From Fodinicurvata sp. EGI_FJ10296 (lineage in GTDB: Bacteria > Pseudomonadota > Alphaproteobacteria > DSM-16000 > Inquilinaceae): 64,000 bases of DNA. A program made the translations under genes and the position numbers. The DNA lies in the NCBI RefSeq assembly GCF_040712075.1, contig NZ_JBFCVL010000001.1, positions 131,501-195,500 of the forward strand. Direction: 5' to 3'. Below, in pieces: positions 54,667 to 62,249 of the stretch (its first letter is position 1; each line of letters begins with the position of its first letter). The notes under the pieces are model-generated. The model saw only the letters and a list, made by a program, of their open reading frames with translations, did not search any database and was not told the DNA's origin.

Positions 54667-55158
54667 CTAAAGAAAGACCACCGGCACACCATAAGCCCGG
54701 GCCACCCGCACAGCCTGCCCCGTCCCGCCCGAGGCGCGGCCATCGGCCGTCCAGCAGATCAGGAATTCCGACGGGGTTTCGAGGTCAGCGCCCAGAACGA
54801 TGCACACATTGCGGGCGTGGATGGCGCGCGATGCGGCGTTGCAGTTCCGCCAGCCCGGATGATGGCGAGCCGCAACTTCCATGGCGCGGTGCATGTCGGG
54901 CGGCACGACGCCGCAAGTACTGCCGTTGAACCCGGCCCAAGGCAGGAAGATTTCTTTCGCCGCACCGGCTCCCGATTCAAAGGCCCGGTCGGCGCCGTTC
55001 GCGCCACCGGAGCGCAGGACAAAGCCCTGTTCGCGCAAATTCTCCGCAATCCGGCGCATATGGTCCTGCACCGCCGCAGGCGTCTTGCGCGCCCCGACGC
55101 CTGAATAAAAACGCTGCATAGAGACCACCCCGAAAGGGGCGGTCCGCGCGTTTTTCAT
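54667..55158 (-). CDS. SLOG/DprA-like Rossmann-fold protein
   Basis: A 163-residue protein (150 if the start is at 55119, MQRFYSGVGARKT). The pattern YSGVGARKTP followed by LRSGGANGADRAFESGA and EIFLPWAGFNG is the nucleotide-binding SLOG fold, related to DprA and to phage-encoded homologues. The C-terminal ADGRASGGTGQAVRVARAYG fits as well. Members sense or bind nucleotides; no catalytic role can be stated. It follows the Doc module and precedes a repeat, in an accessory block. Confidence 0.75.
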   Translation of the reverse strand: MKNARTAPFGVVSMQRFYSGVGARKTPAAVQDHMRRIAENLREQGFVLRSGGANGADRAFESGAGAAKEIFLPWAGFNGSTCGVVPPDMHRAMEVAARHHPGWRNCNAASRAIHARNVCIVLGADLETPSEFLICWTADGRASGGTGQAVRVARAYGVPVVFL

Positions 55159-55551
55159 TGCGCGGACCGCCCGATGCCACAGTCGGGGAGGTCGAATAGC
55201 CGGTTACGAACGGCTCCGCTGGCCTTTGGCGACCGCAAGGTCGCTTGGACATACGCCAACGGCTCCCCGACCGCGAACACAGGAAATCATTACCATGATC
55301 CGGTGATCAACGGTCAGGGGTCCGGCATCGATTTTCGGCGATGCCATCCGTCGCAACGGGAGATTCGACCCTCCCAGGGGCAACGGCCGTCGCCCCCACC
55401 ATGCATGCTATCGAAAGGCGGCGACAACGACAATAGATTGTTTTTATCAGTCAAGTTATCGCTTATTGGTATTGGTTATCGAGGCCGGAGTAGATCGTTC
55501 TTCTTACCTGTCCCGGGCTTGATCCCGCACAACCGCCCCATTCCTACCCCC
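55159..55551. other. Intergenic region holding dispersed repeat copy 2
   Basis: Roughly 390 bp without a credible gene. The repeat at 55363-55470 is the main recognisable feature. The rest is not obviously structured apart from a CGGTCAGGGGTCCGGCATCG stretch and AT-rich sequence from 55440 to 55510. Confidence 0.5.
55363..55470. repeat. Dispersed repeat, copy 2
   Basis: Aligns with 44240-44336 on the same strand. Identical blocks include AGGGGCAACGGCCG and GCATGCTATCGAA; later parts share spaced positions (TTGTTT, TTGGTA). Both copies lie beside toxin-antitoxin or accessory genes. Confidence 0.7.
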
Positions 55552-56028
55552 TTAAGCGGATCGGCTTTTCAGGGTCACCCATGCCGCAAACGCCCTGCGG
55601 TCTTTGATTGGAACAGCGCGAAAGGCCCTTATCGCCACATCAGCCGCGTCAATCCAGGTGATGACATCGGTTCGGGCGAATGTTGCAGCCGGATCGTAAT
55701 CCGCACGATGCCGCTCCAACTGAAGATCAACAAAGCAGTTCCCGAAGTCTTGAATATCGTTTGGGAATTTCCTCATGATGCGGCGGTCTTTACACTGCTT
55801 TGTCGCAAACCCGTGATCGATCGCGCGATAGGCTTGTTGCCAGGCGGAATTGCTTCTGTCAGCGCTGGCTGTTCCAATAAGACAGTCAGCGCCATTCCTG
55901 CACATCTGATGAAAAACAGCGTAATAAGCAGTGCTTAATGCACGCTTGAGATCGGATTGTTTGGGCCGTCGTGACCGGGAGGACCGAGCGAGAATGCGGG
56001 CCGAGCCAATCAGGTCAAGCAGTTTCAC
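55552..56028 (-). CDS. HEPN-domain-like protein
   Basis: A 158-residue protein. The segment SDLKRALSTAYYAVFHQMCR matches the first long helix of HEPN domains (the RAxxxAYYAxFH pattern). The remainder is helical (AAWVTLKSRSA end) but not otherwise assignable. HEPN proteins are often RNases paired with nucleotidyltransferase-fold antitoxins. A canonical RX4-6H ribonuclease motif is not visible; the nearest is RAIDH with three intervening residues. It overlaps the upstream small gene by 14 bp, so the two are probably a functional pair. Confidence 0.65.
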   Translation of the reverse strand: MKLLDLIGSARILARSSRSRRPKQSDLKRALSTAYYAVFHQMCRNGADCLIGTASADRSNSAWQQAYRAIDHGFATKQCKDRRIMRKFPNDIQDFGNCFVDLQLERHRADYDPAATFARTDVITWIDAADVAIRAFRAVPIKDRRAFAAWVTLKSRSA

Positions 56029-56305
56029 CAGTTTGCTCCGCTAGCGTCTTGAAGGAGAACACCGGAAAGCGGTCTTCGTTTAGGTCCTGCAGAGCCTCAC
56101 CGACATGGCGGCCAAGACTCTTGACCTTCTGGGGGTTTAGCGGCCCGTTTCGCGGATCGAAGACGAATTCGACACGAAGAAACGGATCGCCATTGTGGTC
56201 ATACTCACCCCTGACGAATACATCGAGATGAAAAACATCGCTTAATTCGCTCTGCACAACCCGCCTGATTTCGTCGATCACCGGCTTTTCGACATTGTTC
56301 ACCAT
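56015..56305 (-). CDS. Small protein paired with the HEPN-like gene
   Basis: A 96-residue protein from MVNNVEKPVIDE (an upstream in-frame start at 56338 adds 11 residues). No family is recognisable. The central part FHLDVFVRGEYDHNGDPFLRVEFVFD has an alternating strand pattern ending in an acidic residue, loosely like a minimal nucleotidyltransferase core, but lacks the GS...DxD motif. Position upstream of and overlapping the HEPN-like gene suggests an antitoxin-like partner; this is inference. Confidence 0.55.
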   Translation of the reverse strand: MVNNVEKPVIDEIRRVVQSELSDVFHLDVFVRGEYDHNGDPFLRVEFVFDPRNGPLNPQKVKSLGRHVGEALQDLNEDRFPVFSFKTLAEQTGETA

Positions 56306-56403
56306 CACGTATCCCCGAAAGCCTGCCCAGTGAGCCAAGCGCCGATCGCTCTCCCCTGAGGCTGAAATATACCCGCTCGCTTGCTGAGAAACAAGGATCG
56401 CCC

Positions 56404-57339
56404 CTACAACTCAGGATGCTCCGACGAGAGCAGCAGCCGGATCAGCGCGGTGGAGCTGACGACCTCCATCTTGGACAGCACCTTGGCGCGGTGGATTTCC
56501 ACCGTGCGCGGGCTGATGCTCAGTTGCAGGCCGATGGATTTGTTCGGCAGGCCTTCGGCGATCAGCGACATCACCTGGCGTTCGCGCGGGGTCAGGCGCT
56601 GCAGCCGGTCGGCCAGGATGTCGGCGCCGCCCAGGGGCCGGGCGACGGCGCCGCCGGTCAGTTCCGGCGCCAGCAGCAGGCGCACCGCCCCGGCGATGAC
56701 GCGGCGGGCCAGAACCACCGGTTTTCCGGACGCTTTGCTGACAACCGCGCGGTCATGCTCGTCAAAGGTGACGGCGTTCAACACGATGATATCGCATCCC
56801 GACAGATCTTCGGCGGCCCGCGCCAGGGCATCCGCGTCGCCGGCCGCAGCCGAGGTCAGGCGGAACTCGACGCCCTCGACGCCGTCAAGCGTCGTCACCG
56901 GCACCTGCCGGGCGATCGGCTGGATGACGCCGACGGTCTGTCCGGCGCTGACCAGTGCGTTGACCGCGCTTTCCAGCGCGCGCTGGCCGTTGACGGTCGG
57001 CGACCGGCTTTCGAAATTGCGCACCAGTCCGGTCGACAGCAATACCACCAGGTCGAAATGCTTCTCGTCGAGCCCGGCCATGAGTTTCGCCAGTCTTTCG
57101 CCGATGCGCGACTTCGAAATGACGACCTGCCGCCCGGATCGAAGCAGTGTGGAGAATCCCGGATCGCCCGGTTCGGGGGCGAGACCGGCGATTGCCTGCT
57201 CGTCCAACCCGTCGAGCGCGCCGAACTGATGCACGTCGTATGGTTCCGGCAAATGGGCCAGAACGTCCGGAACCAGATCGTTTCGAGGCGTCTGCCCACC
57301 CGTAACGATGGCGACCCGGATGCGCTTCTCGAATGTCAT
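56404..57339 (-). CDS. AroM-LuxR fusion transcriptional regulator
   Basis: A 311-residue two-domain protein. Residues 1-225 form an AroM-family domain (RVAIVTGGQTPRNDLVPDV; FGALDGLDEQAIAGL) clearly homologous to the protein at 53117-53779. Residues 248-305 form a LuxR/FixJ-type helix-turn-helix (LTPRERQVMSLIAEGLPNKS; SISPRTVEIHRAKVLSKM). Both racemase-type cysteines are gone: Ser102 in LLSTGLV and Ala189 in VLNAVTFDE. The enzyme fold therefore probably serves as a ligand sensor. I start at 57339 (MTFEKRIRVA). It is divergent from the DUF917-hydantoinase operon and near a dyad shared with the aroM operon. Confidence 0.88.
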   Translation of the reverse strand: MTFEKRIRVAIVTGGQTPRNDLVPDVLAHLPEPYDVHQFGALDGLDEQAIAGLAPEPGDPGFSTLLRSGRQVVISKSRIGERLAKLMAGLDEKHFDLVVLLSTGLVRNFESRSPTVNGQRALESAVNALVSAGQTVGVIQPIARQVPVTTLDGVEGVEFRLTSAAAGDADALARAAEDLSGCDIIVLNAVTFDEHDRAVVSKASGKPVVLARRVIAGAVRLLLAPELTGGAVARPLGGADILADRLQRLTPRERQVMSLIAEGLPNKSIGLQLSISPRTVEIHRAKVLSKMEVVSSTALIRLLLSSEHPEL

Positions 57340-57494
57340 CGCTTGATCCGACCGTGAAAATGCGGCGAAGCCGGCCCGGATCGATACCCTGCGAGCCGGT
57401 CCCGCTTCACCATGGTCACAGTAGTGCGATGCCGCATCGCGCCACAATAGCCGGTTTCGGGGCGGGATTTGGGACCCGCTTCGGTCCGTGGCCG

Positions 57495-57516
57495 CCATAG
57501 GGGCATGCCCTTATAG
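57495..57516. promoter_or_regulatory. Dyad motif upstream of the DUF917-hydantoinase operon
   Basis: The core TAGGGGCATGCCCTTA matches TAAGGGTATGCCCTTA at 53856-53877, and the flanking CCA and AG are shared. It lies 54 bp before the DUF917 start and 155 bp before the divergent AroM-LuxR start. The AroM-LuxR protein is the obvious candidate to bind it. Confidence 0.65.
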
Positions 57517-57570
57517 GCGCGCCGGTGCGGCTTATCCTAGCCTTCCACGGCTCCAAGCAAGGCGGGTGAT

Positions 57571-58647
57571 ATGCGTGAGTTTGCCGTAGACGAGATCGAA
57601 CCCCTGGCGATCGGCGCCTGGATTCTGGGCACCGGCGGCGGTGGCAGCCCCTATCTTCATCAGCTCAACGTCAAGAAGCTGTACGATCAGGGCCATCGCA
57701 TCCAGTTGATGGACTCCTCGGAACTGGCCGATGACGACATGGTCGCGGTGGTTTCCAAGATGGGCGCGCCGCTGGTCGGGCTGGAACGCCTGGTCGACCC
57801 GGCGATGATGGCGCGTGCGGTGCGGATGATGGAAGCCTATCTCGGCATTCGTTTTCGCGCCGTCATGAGTGTCGAGATCGGCGGCGGCAACGCACTTTCG
57901 CCCTTTCTGGCCGCGGCGATTGCCGACATCCCGGTGGTCGACGCCGATGCCATGGGCCGGGCCTATCCCGAAGCGCAGATGACCAGCTTTGCCATCGGCG
58001 ATTTGCCGATGTTTCCACTGACCCTGGCCGATGTGCGCGACAATGACGTGATTGTCGCCCGCGCCGCGTCGTGGAAATGGATGGAGCGTATTTCGCGCAA
58101 GGTCTGCACCGAGGTCGGGTCGACCGCCGCGACCTGCAAGGCCCCGCGCACGGGCCGCGAAGTCAAGGATTGGGGCATTCAGAATACCGTCACCAAGGCG
58201 ATCGCCATCGGGCGCACGATCATGGAAGCCCGGCGCGTCCATGACGATCCGGTGGCCGCGCTGGTCCGCGACCATGCGGGCAAGACGGTGTTCGTCGGCA
58301 AGATCGCCGATGTCTCGCGCGAGACAACCGGCGGGTTTCTGCGTGGCACGGCCGTAGTCGAAGGGCTGGACGGCGATCGCGGGCACCGAATGGAACTGGC
58401 CTTCCAGAACGAATTCGCGGTCGGCTGGATCGACGGCGAACCGGCGATCATGACCCCGGACCTGATCTGCGTGCTCGACAGCGTGACCGGCGACGCGATC
58501 GGCACCGAAACCCTGCGCTATGGCCAGCGGGTCAGCGTCGTGGCCCTGCCCGCGCCGGAAATCCTGTTGTCGCCCAAGGGGTTGACCCATGTCGGCCCGC
58601 GCGCGTTCGGCTATGACCTCGACTTCAAATCGGTGTTTGCAGCATGA
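57571..58647 (+). CDS. DUF917 family protein (hydantoinase-associated)
   Basis: A 358-residue cytoplasmic protein of the DUF917 family, which typically sits beside hydantoinase/oxoprolinase genes and is presumed to act with them. Seen are the N-terminal IGAWILGTGGGGSPYLHQL, SVEIGGGNALSPFLAAAI, ADIPVVDADAMGRAYPEAQM and a C-terminal VLDSVTGDAIGTETLRYGQ. No direct activity has been established to my knowledge. Its stop overlaps the hydantoinase start (ATGA), so the two products are made together. Confidence 0.92.
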   Translation: MREFAVDEIEPLAIGAWILGTGGGGSPYLHQLNVKKLYDQGHRIQLMDSSELADDDMVAVVSKMGAPLVGLERLVDPAMMARAVRMMEAYLGIRFRAVMSVEIGGGNALSPFLAAAIADIPVVDADAMGRAYPEAQMTSFAIGDLPMFPLTLADVRDNDVIVARAASWKWMERISRKVCTEVGSTAATCKAPRTGREVKDWGIQNTVTKAIAIGRTIMEARRVHDDPVAALVRDHAGKTVFVGKIADVSRETTGGFLRGTAVVEGLDGDRGHRMELAFQNEFAVGWIDGEPAIMTPDLICVLDSVTGDAIGTETLRYGQRVSVVALPAPEILLSPKGLTHVGPRAFGYDLDFKSVFAA

Positions 58648-60197
58648 AGAGAATCGGAATCGATGTCGGCGGCACCAACACGGATGCCGTCCTGATCAGT
58701 GCGGACACCATCGTCGCCGGGGTCAAGGCCACAACAACGGAAGATGTCCTGACAGGCGTCTCGAACAGCCTGGCTGCGCTGAAGGACAAAGTGGGCGGTG
58801 AGGCGCTGACGCAGGCCGACGCGGTCATGATCGGCACCACGCATTTCACCAATGCGGTGATCGAGCGCAAGCATCTCAACCGTGTCGCGGCCATCCGCAT
58901 CGCCCTGCCGGCGGCCGCCAGCCTGGAACCGGCAGTCGACTGGCCCGCCGATCTCCGCGCCTCGGTCGATCCGGCGATTTTCATGGTCGAAGGCGGTCAC
59001 GAATATGACGGCCGGCCGCTGGTGCCGCTGGACGAGGACGCGCTGCGCCAGGCGGCGCGCGACATCGCGCGGATGGGCATCCGGTCGGTGGCGATCACGG
59101 CCCTGTTCTCGCCCCTGACCAGCGCCTGCGAAACCCGCGCGGCGGAAATTCTGGCGGAAGAATGCCCCGACGCCGCGATCACCCTGTCGCACACGCTGGG
59201 CCGGATCGGCCTGCTGGAGCGCGAGAACGTCGCCATCATGAACGCGGCGCTGAAGGATCTGGGCGCGCGTACCGTGTCGGCCTTTCGCGATGCCCTGGCC
59301 CAGGCCGGACTGCATGCGCCGTTCTATCTGACCCAGAACGACGGCACCGTCATGCTGGCCGAGGTCGCGGCAGCAAACCCGGTTTACAGTTTTGCTTCCG
59401 GCCCGACGAACTCCATGCGCGGCTCTTCCGCCCTGTCCGGCCTGACCGACGCCATGGTCGTGGATGTCGGCGGCACTACCAGCGACGTCGGTGTGCTGAT
59501 CAACGGTTTCCCGCGCGAAGCCAATGGCGTGGTCGAGATCGGCGGCGTGCGCACGCTGTTCCGGATGCCCGATCTGCTGCCCTTCGGCCTGGGCGGCGGC
59601 ACGATCGTCGACCCCGACACCGGCCGCATCGGCCCGCAGTCGGTGGGGTATCGCCTGACCGAACAGGCCCTCGTCTTCGGCGGCGATATCCTGACGGCAA
59701 CGGACATCGCGGTGGCCGCCGGGCGCATCGAACTGGGCGACCCCGACCGGGTGCGCCATCTGGACCGCCGGTTTGTCGACGATATCATGAGCCGCATTCG
59801 GGCGATGTTCGAAGAACGGGTCGACCGGATGAAGACATCGGCCGACGACGCCGTTCTGATCGCGTCCGGCGGCGGGGCATTCCTGGTTCCCGATGAGCTC
59901 GACGGCATAAGCGAGATCGTGCGCCTGGAACATGCCGGCGTGGCCAATGCGGTCGGCGCGGCGATGGCCCAGGTCTCCGGCGAAGTGGATCAGGTGTTTT
60001 CCGGCGTCTCGCGGGCCGAGGCACTGGCGCAGGCGAAAGCCGGCGCCGAAGCCCGGGCGGTCGAAGGCGGCGCCGATCCGACCACGCTGAAGACCGTCGA
60101 TGTCGAGGATATTCCGCTGTCCTATCTGCCGGGCGAAGCCCGCCGCGTGCACACGCGCGTCGTTGGCGATATCGCGGCCATCACCGCGGCGCGTTAG
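58644..60197 (+). CDS. Hydantoinase/oxoprolinase family protein (HyuA-like)
   Basis: A 517-residue member of the ATP-dependent hydantoinase/5-oxoprolinase family, with an actin-like ATPase fold. IGIDVGGTNTDAVLI at residues 4-18 and VVDVGGTTSDVGVL around 272-285 are the two phosphate-binding loops. VIGTTHFTNAVIERKHLNRV matches the family. The subunit would open a five-membered lactam or hydantoin ring using ATP. No separate HyuB subunit is present; DUF917 takes that place in the operon. Confidence 0.92.
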   Translation: MKRIGIDVGGTNTDAVLISADTIVAGVKATTTEDVLTGVSNSLAALKDKVGGEALTQADAVMIGTTHFTNAVIERKHLNRVAAIRIALPAAASLEPAVDWPADLRASVDPAIFMVEGGHEYDGRPLVPLDEDALRQAARDIARMGIRSVAITALFSPLTSACETRAAEILAEECPDAAITLSHTLGRIGLLERENVAIMNAALKDLGARTVSAFRDALAQAGLHAPFYLTQNDGTVMLAEVAAANPVYSFASGPTNSMRGSSALSGLTDAMVVDVGGTTSDVGVLINGFPREANGVVEIGGVRTLFRMPDLLPFGLGGGTIVDPDTGRIGPQSVGYRLTEQALVFGGDILTATDIAVAAGRIELGDPDRVRHLDRRFVDDIMSRIRAMFEERVDRMKTSADDAVLIASGGGAFLVPDELDGISEIVRLEHAGVANAVGAAMAQVSGEVDQVFSGVSRAEALAQAKAGAEARAVEGGADPTTLKTVDVEDIPLSYLPGEARRVHTRVVGDIAAITAAR

Positions 60198-60345
60198 GCC
60201 GTCCAGCCGCCAACCCGGACAAGCGGCCTGTCGATTTCCGTAAAGCCCGCACACGCGAATGCTCTATGCTCGGAACCGAACAGGGTCGGCCATCGCAGGC
60301 GAGCAAGGGGCGCGCCACGGAAACAGCCGACAGGAGGACACGTTC

Positions 60346-61020
60346 ATGAGTGACGGCTTGCAGGCCATCGCGCCGGGCGAAACGCTGCGCGCGGCGATCA
60401 ATCTGGGCAACCGGGCTCTGGCGCGGGAAGAAAATGGCGAACTTGGCGGCGTCACGCCGGCCCTTGCCAAGCGGCTGGCGGCGGAGATCGGCAAGCCGGT
60501 GGAGTTCGTGGTCTATGACGGTGCCGGCAAGACATTCAAGGACGCCGGCAAGGATCGCTGGGATGTCGGCTTCCTGGCAATCGACCCGGAGCGCGCGAAG
60601 ACGGTTTCGTTCACCCGACCCTATAAAGAGATCATCGCGACCTATGCGGTGCGCGACGACAGCCCCATCCAGTCGATCGAGGAGGCGGACAGGCCCGGCA
60701 TCAAGATCGTGGTCGGTACCGGCTCGGCCTATGACCTCTACCTGACCAAGGCGCTGGAACATGCCGAGCTTATCCGCATCGCGGATCCCGGCGAGTCCTT
60801 CGCACGGTTCCGGCAGGGCGACGGCGACCTCGTCGGCGGCGTGCTGCAAAGCCTGCAAAAAGCCTTCCCGGAAGGATCGGGGGTCCGGATTCTGCCCGGC
60901 CGGATTACCACGGTGCGCCAGGCGATGATGCTGCCCTATCACGACGCCGATCGGATCGCGGCCCTCGACGCCTTTGTCGAATGCGCGATCGCGGACGGGT
61001 TCGTCGCGGCAAACGACTAA
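60346..61020 (+). CDS. Family-3 solute-binding-type protein without a signal peptide
   Basis: A 224-residue protein with the amino-acid-binding SBP_bac_3 fold: LGGVTPALAKRLAAEIGKPV, WDVGFLAIDPERAKTVSFTR and IKIVVGTGSAYDLYLTKAL. The start at 60346 has a clear Shine-Dalgarno (CAGGAGGA). Neither this start nor the upstream in-frame extension to 60259 encodes a signal peptide, and no permease or ATPase follows. It may therefore be cytoplasmic and act as a ligand-binding or enzyme-like protein with the hydantoinase pair, or it may be an orphan. Confidence 0.8.
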   Translation: MSDGLQAIAPGETLRAAINLGNRALAREENGELGGVTPALAKRLAAEIGKPVEFVVYDGAGKTFKDAGKDRWDVGFLAIDPERAKTVSFTRPYKEIIATYAVRDDSPIQSIEEADRPGIKIVVGTGSAYDLYLTKALEHAELIRIADPGESFARFRQGDGDLVGGVLQSLQKAFPEGSGVRILPGRITTVRQAMMLPYHDADRIAALDAFVECAIADGFVAAND

Positions 61021-61067
61021 CGCGCGGCGACAGGAGCGTGGCGGTAGGGGCGAGCCGCCTGCCCGCG

Positions 61068-61460
61068 TTATTCCTCGGTGCGGCTCGCCCGCTCACGATC
61101 GCGCCAATATCGCGTCATGTGCGGAAATGGCGGCAACCAGGACTCGCGGCGGATGGTCCAGAGTTCATAGGTCGGCCTTAGCTGATCGGGGGCGTCCAGC
61201 GAGCCCAGGTTAACCTCGATTTCGTCGTCGGTGCGCGAGAAGACGGAACTGCCGCACCTGGGACAGAAATGCCGGCCGGCATAGTCGCGCGTTTCGCCCT
61301 CGATCGTCACGGCGTCCTGAGGGAATATCGCAGAGGCGTGGAACAGGGCCCCATGATGCTTGCGACAGTCGTTGCAATGACAAAGGCCGACCCGATAGGG
61401 GCGTCCCGTCGCCACAAACCGGACATTGCCGCACACGCAACCCCCCGTAAATCGCTCCAT
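61068..61460 (-). CDS. GFA-family (CENP-V/GFA zinc-binding) protein
   Basis: A 130-residue zinc protein with ligands in CVCGNVRF, CHCNDCRKHHG and FCPRCGS. It is a second family member, distinct from the one at 31371-31778. The start at 61460 (MERFTGG) gives the normal short N terminus. It stands alone, convergent with the solute-binding-type gene. The biochemical role is unknown. Confidence 0.88.
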   Translation of the reverse strand: MERFTGGCVCGNVRFVATGRPYRVGLCHCNDCRKHHGALFHASAIFPQDAVTIEGETRDYAGRHFCPRCGSSVFSRTDDEIEVNLGSLDAPDQLRPTYELWTIRRESWLPPFPHMTRYWRDRERASRTEE

Positions 61461-61643
61461 GCTGCGTACCCCTGGTAATCCTGCGGTCAATACATCCCAC
61501 TTCCCTCGGAAGACGTAAAGTCGCTACGCGTACCGCACCGCCGGGAATGACGTGGAGACGTAGCGCCGCAAAGAATCCCCCCGCCCCGGACGCGATGCAA
61601 CATGAAATGTTGTTTCGCTGATCCGGGGCCCACACTATCGGCG

Positions 61644-61733
61644 CTCTCGCGGAGCGTGTGGACCCCGGATGTCGCTTCGCTCCTCCGGGGAGGAGACAGG
61701 GGCGGATGCTGTGTTAATGAACACAGTTGCCGG
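61644..61733. repeat. Intergenic direct repeat, copy A
   Basis: Begins CTCTCGCGGAGCGTGTGGAC and ends TTAATGAACACAGTTGCCGG. It contains the hairpin ACCCCGGATGTCGC...CTCCGGGG and the inverted pair CTGTGTTAATGAACACAG. Nearly identical to 61861-61949. Confidence 0.85.
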
Positions 61734-61860
61734 GGCGGGAAAAGGTGATCCAGGGCGCTTTCCACCTTCACCAATTCCCGTGCGCAGCGCGGCGCGAAGT
61801 GACGCGCTGCAGACCCGGGATCGGGTGCCATGGCTCTCGGCGGTCGAAGCGCGGGCCGGG

Positions 61861-61949
61861 CTCTCGCGGAACGTGTGGACCCCGGACGGTGCTTCGCACC
61901 TCCGGGGAGGAGACAGGGGCGGATGCTGTGTTAATAAACACAGTTGCCG
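61861..61949. repeat. Intergenic direct repeat, copy B
   Basis: Begins CTCTCGCGGAACGTGTGGAC and ends TTAATAAACACAGTTGCCG. The differences from copy A are concentrated in the hairpin loop, where GTGCTTCGCAC replaces GTCGCTTCGCTC. A more diverged relative lies at 47275-47450. Confidence 0.85.
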
Positions 61950-62249
61950 CGGGTAGGAAGGAACACGAGGTGACGGCGGGAAACAGCCCCTCCACTGCGA
62001 TTGAATGTCATCGCAAGACCTTTTTCGATTCGGCGAACCCGACCCAGCTATGCGCAAACTGCATGTTGCGCTGCGACAAGCTATCGGTTTAGACAGTCCT
62101 CATTGAATCTGGACCCGGTGAAACTCCGGGTGGCTCTGCCGGCCGCCAATCCGCCGGACTCCCAATCTCGTGGACATCCGATCCGCCCGCCCGCTGCGGC
62201 ACTGCCTGGGTGCGGCGCAAAGGATCGGCTTCGTCCATTCGGAACCAGC

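Larger units (their letters stand above)
61461..62249. other. Repeat-rich intergenic region upstream of the SulP gene
   Basis: About 790 bp with no credible gene. From about 61490 to 61950 it consists of GC-rich palindromic units, including two near-identical copies of 89 bp described separately. The last 250 bp before the SulP start show nothing I can name. Confidence 0.6.

Noticed and set aside
44240-55470. Dispersed repeat as part of tmRNA, 6S RNA or an attC site
   Set aside because: I could not match any conserved core of these elements, and two diverged copies 11 kb apart are unlike a housekeeping RNA.
58611-60254. 547-codon open frame antisense to the hydantoinase gene
   Set aside because: High-GC shadow frame. 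The forward frame has complete family motifs and the reverse one none.
61644-61949. CRISPR array
   Set aside because: Only two long copies 217 bp apart, with palindromic GC-rich content, no short regular spacers and no cas genes.
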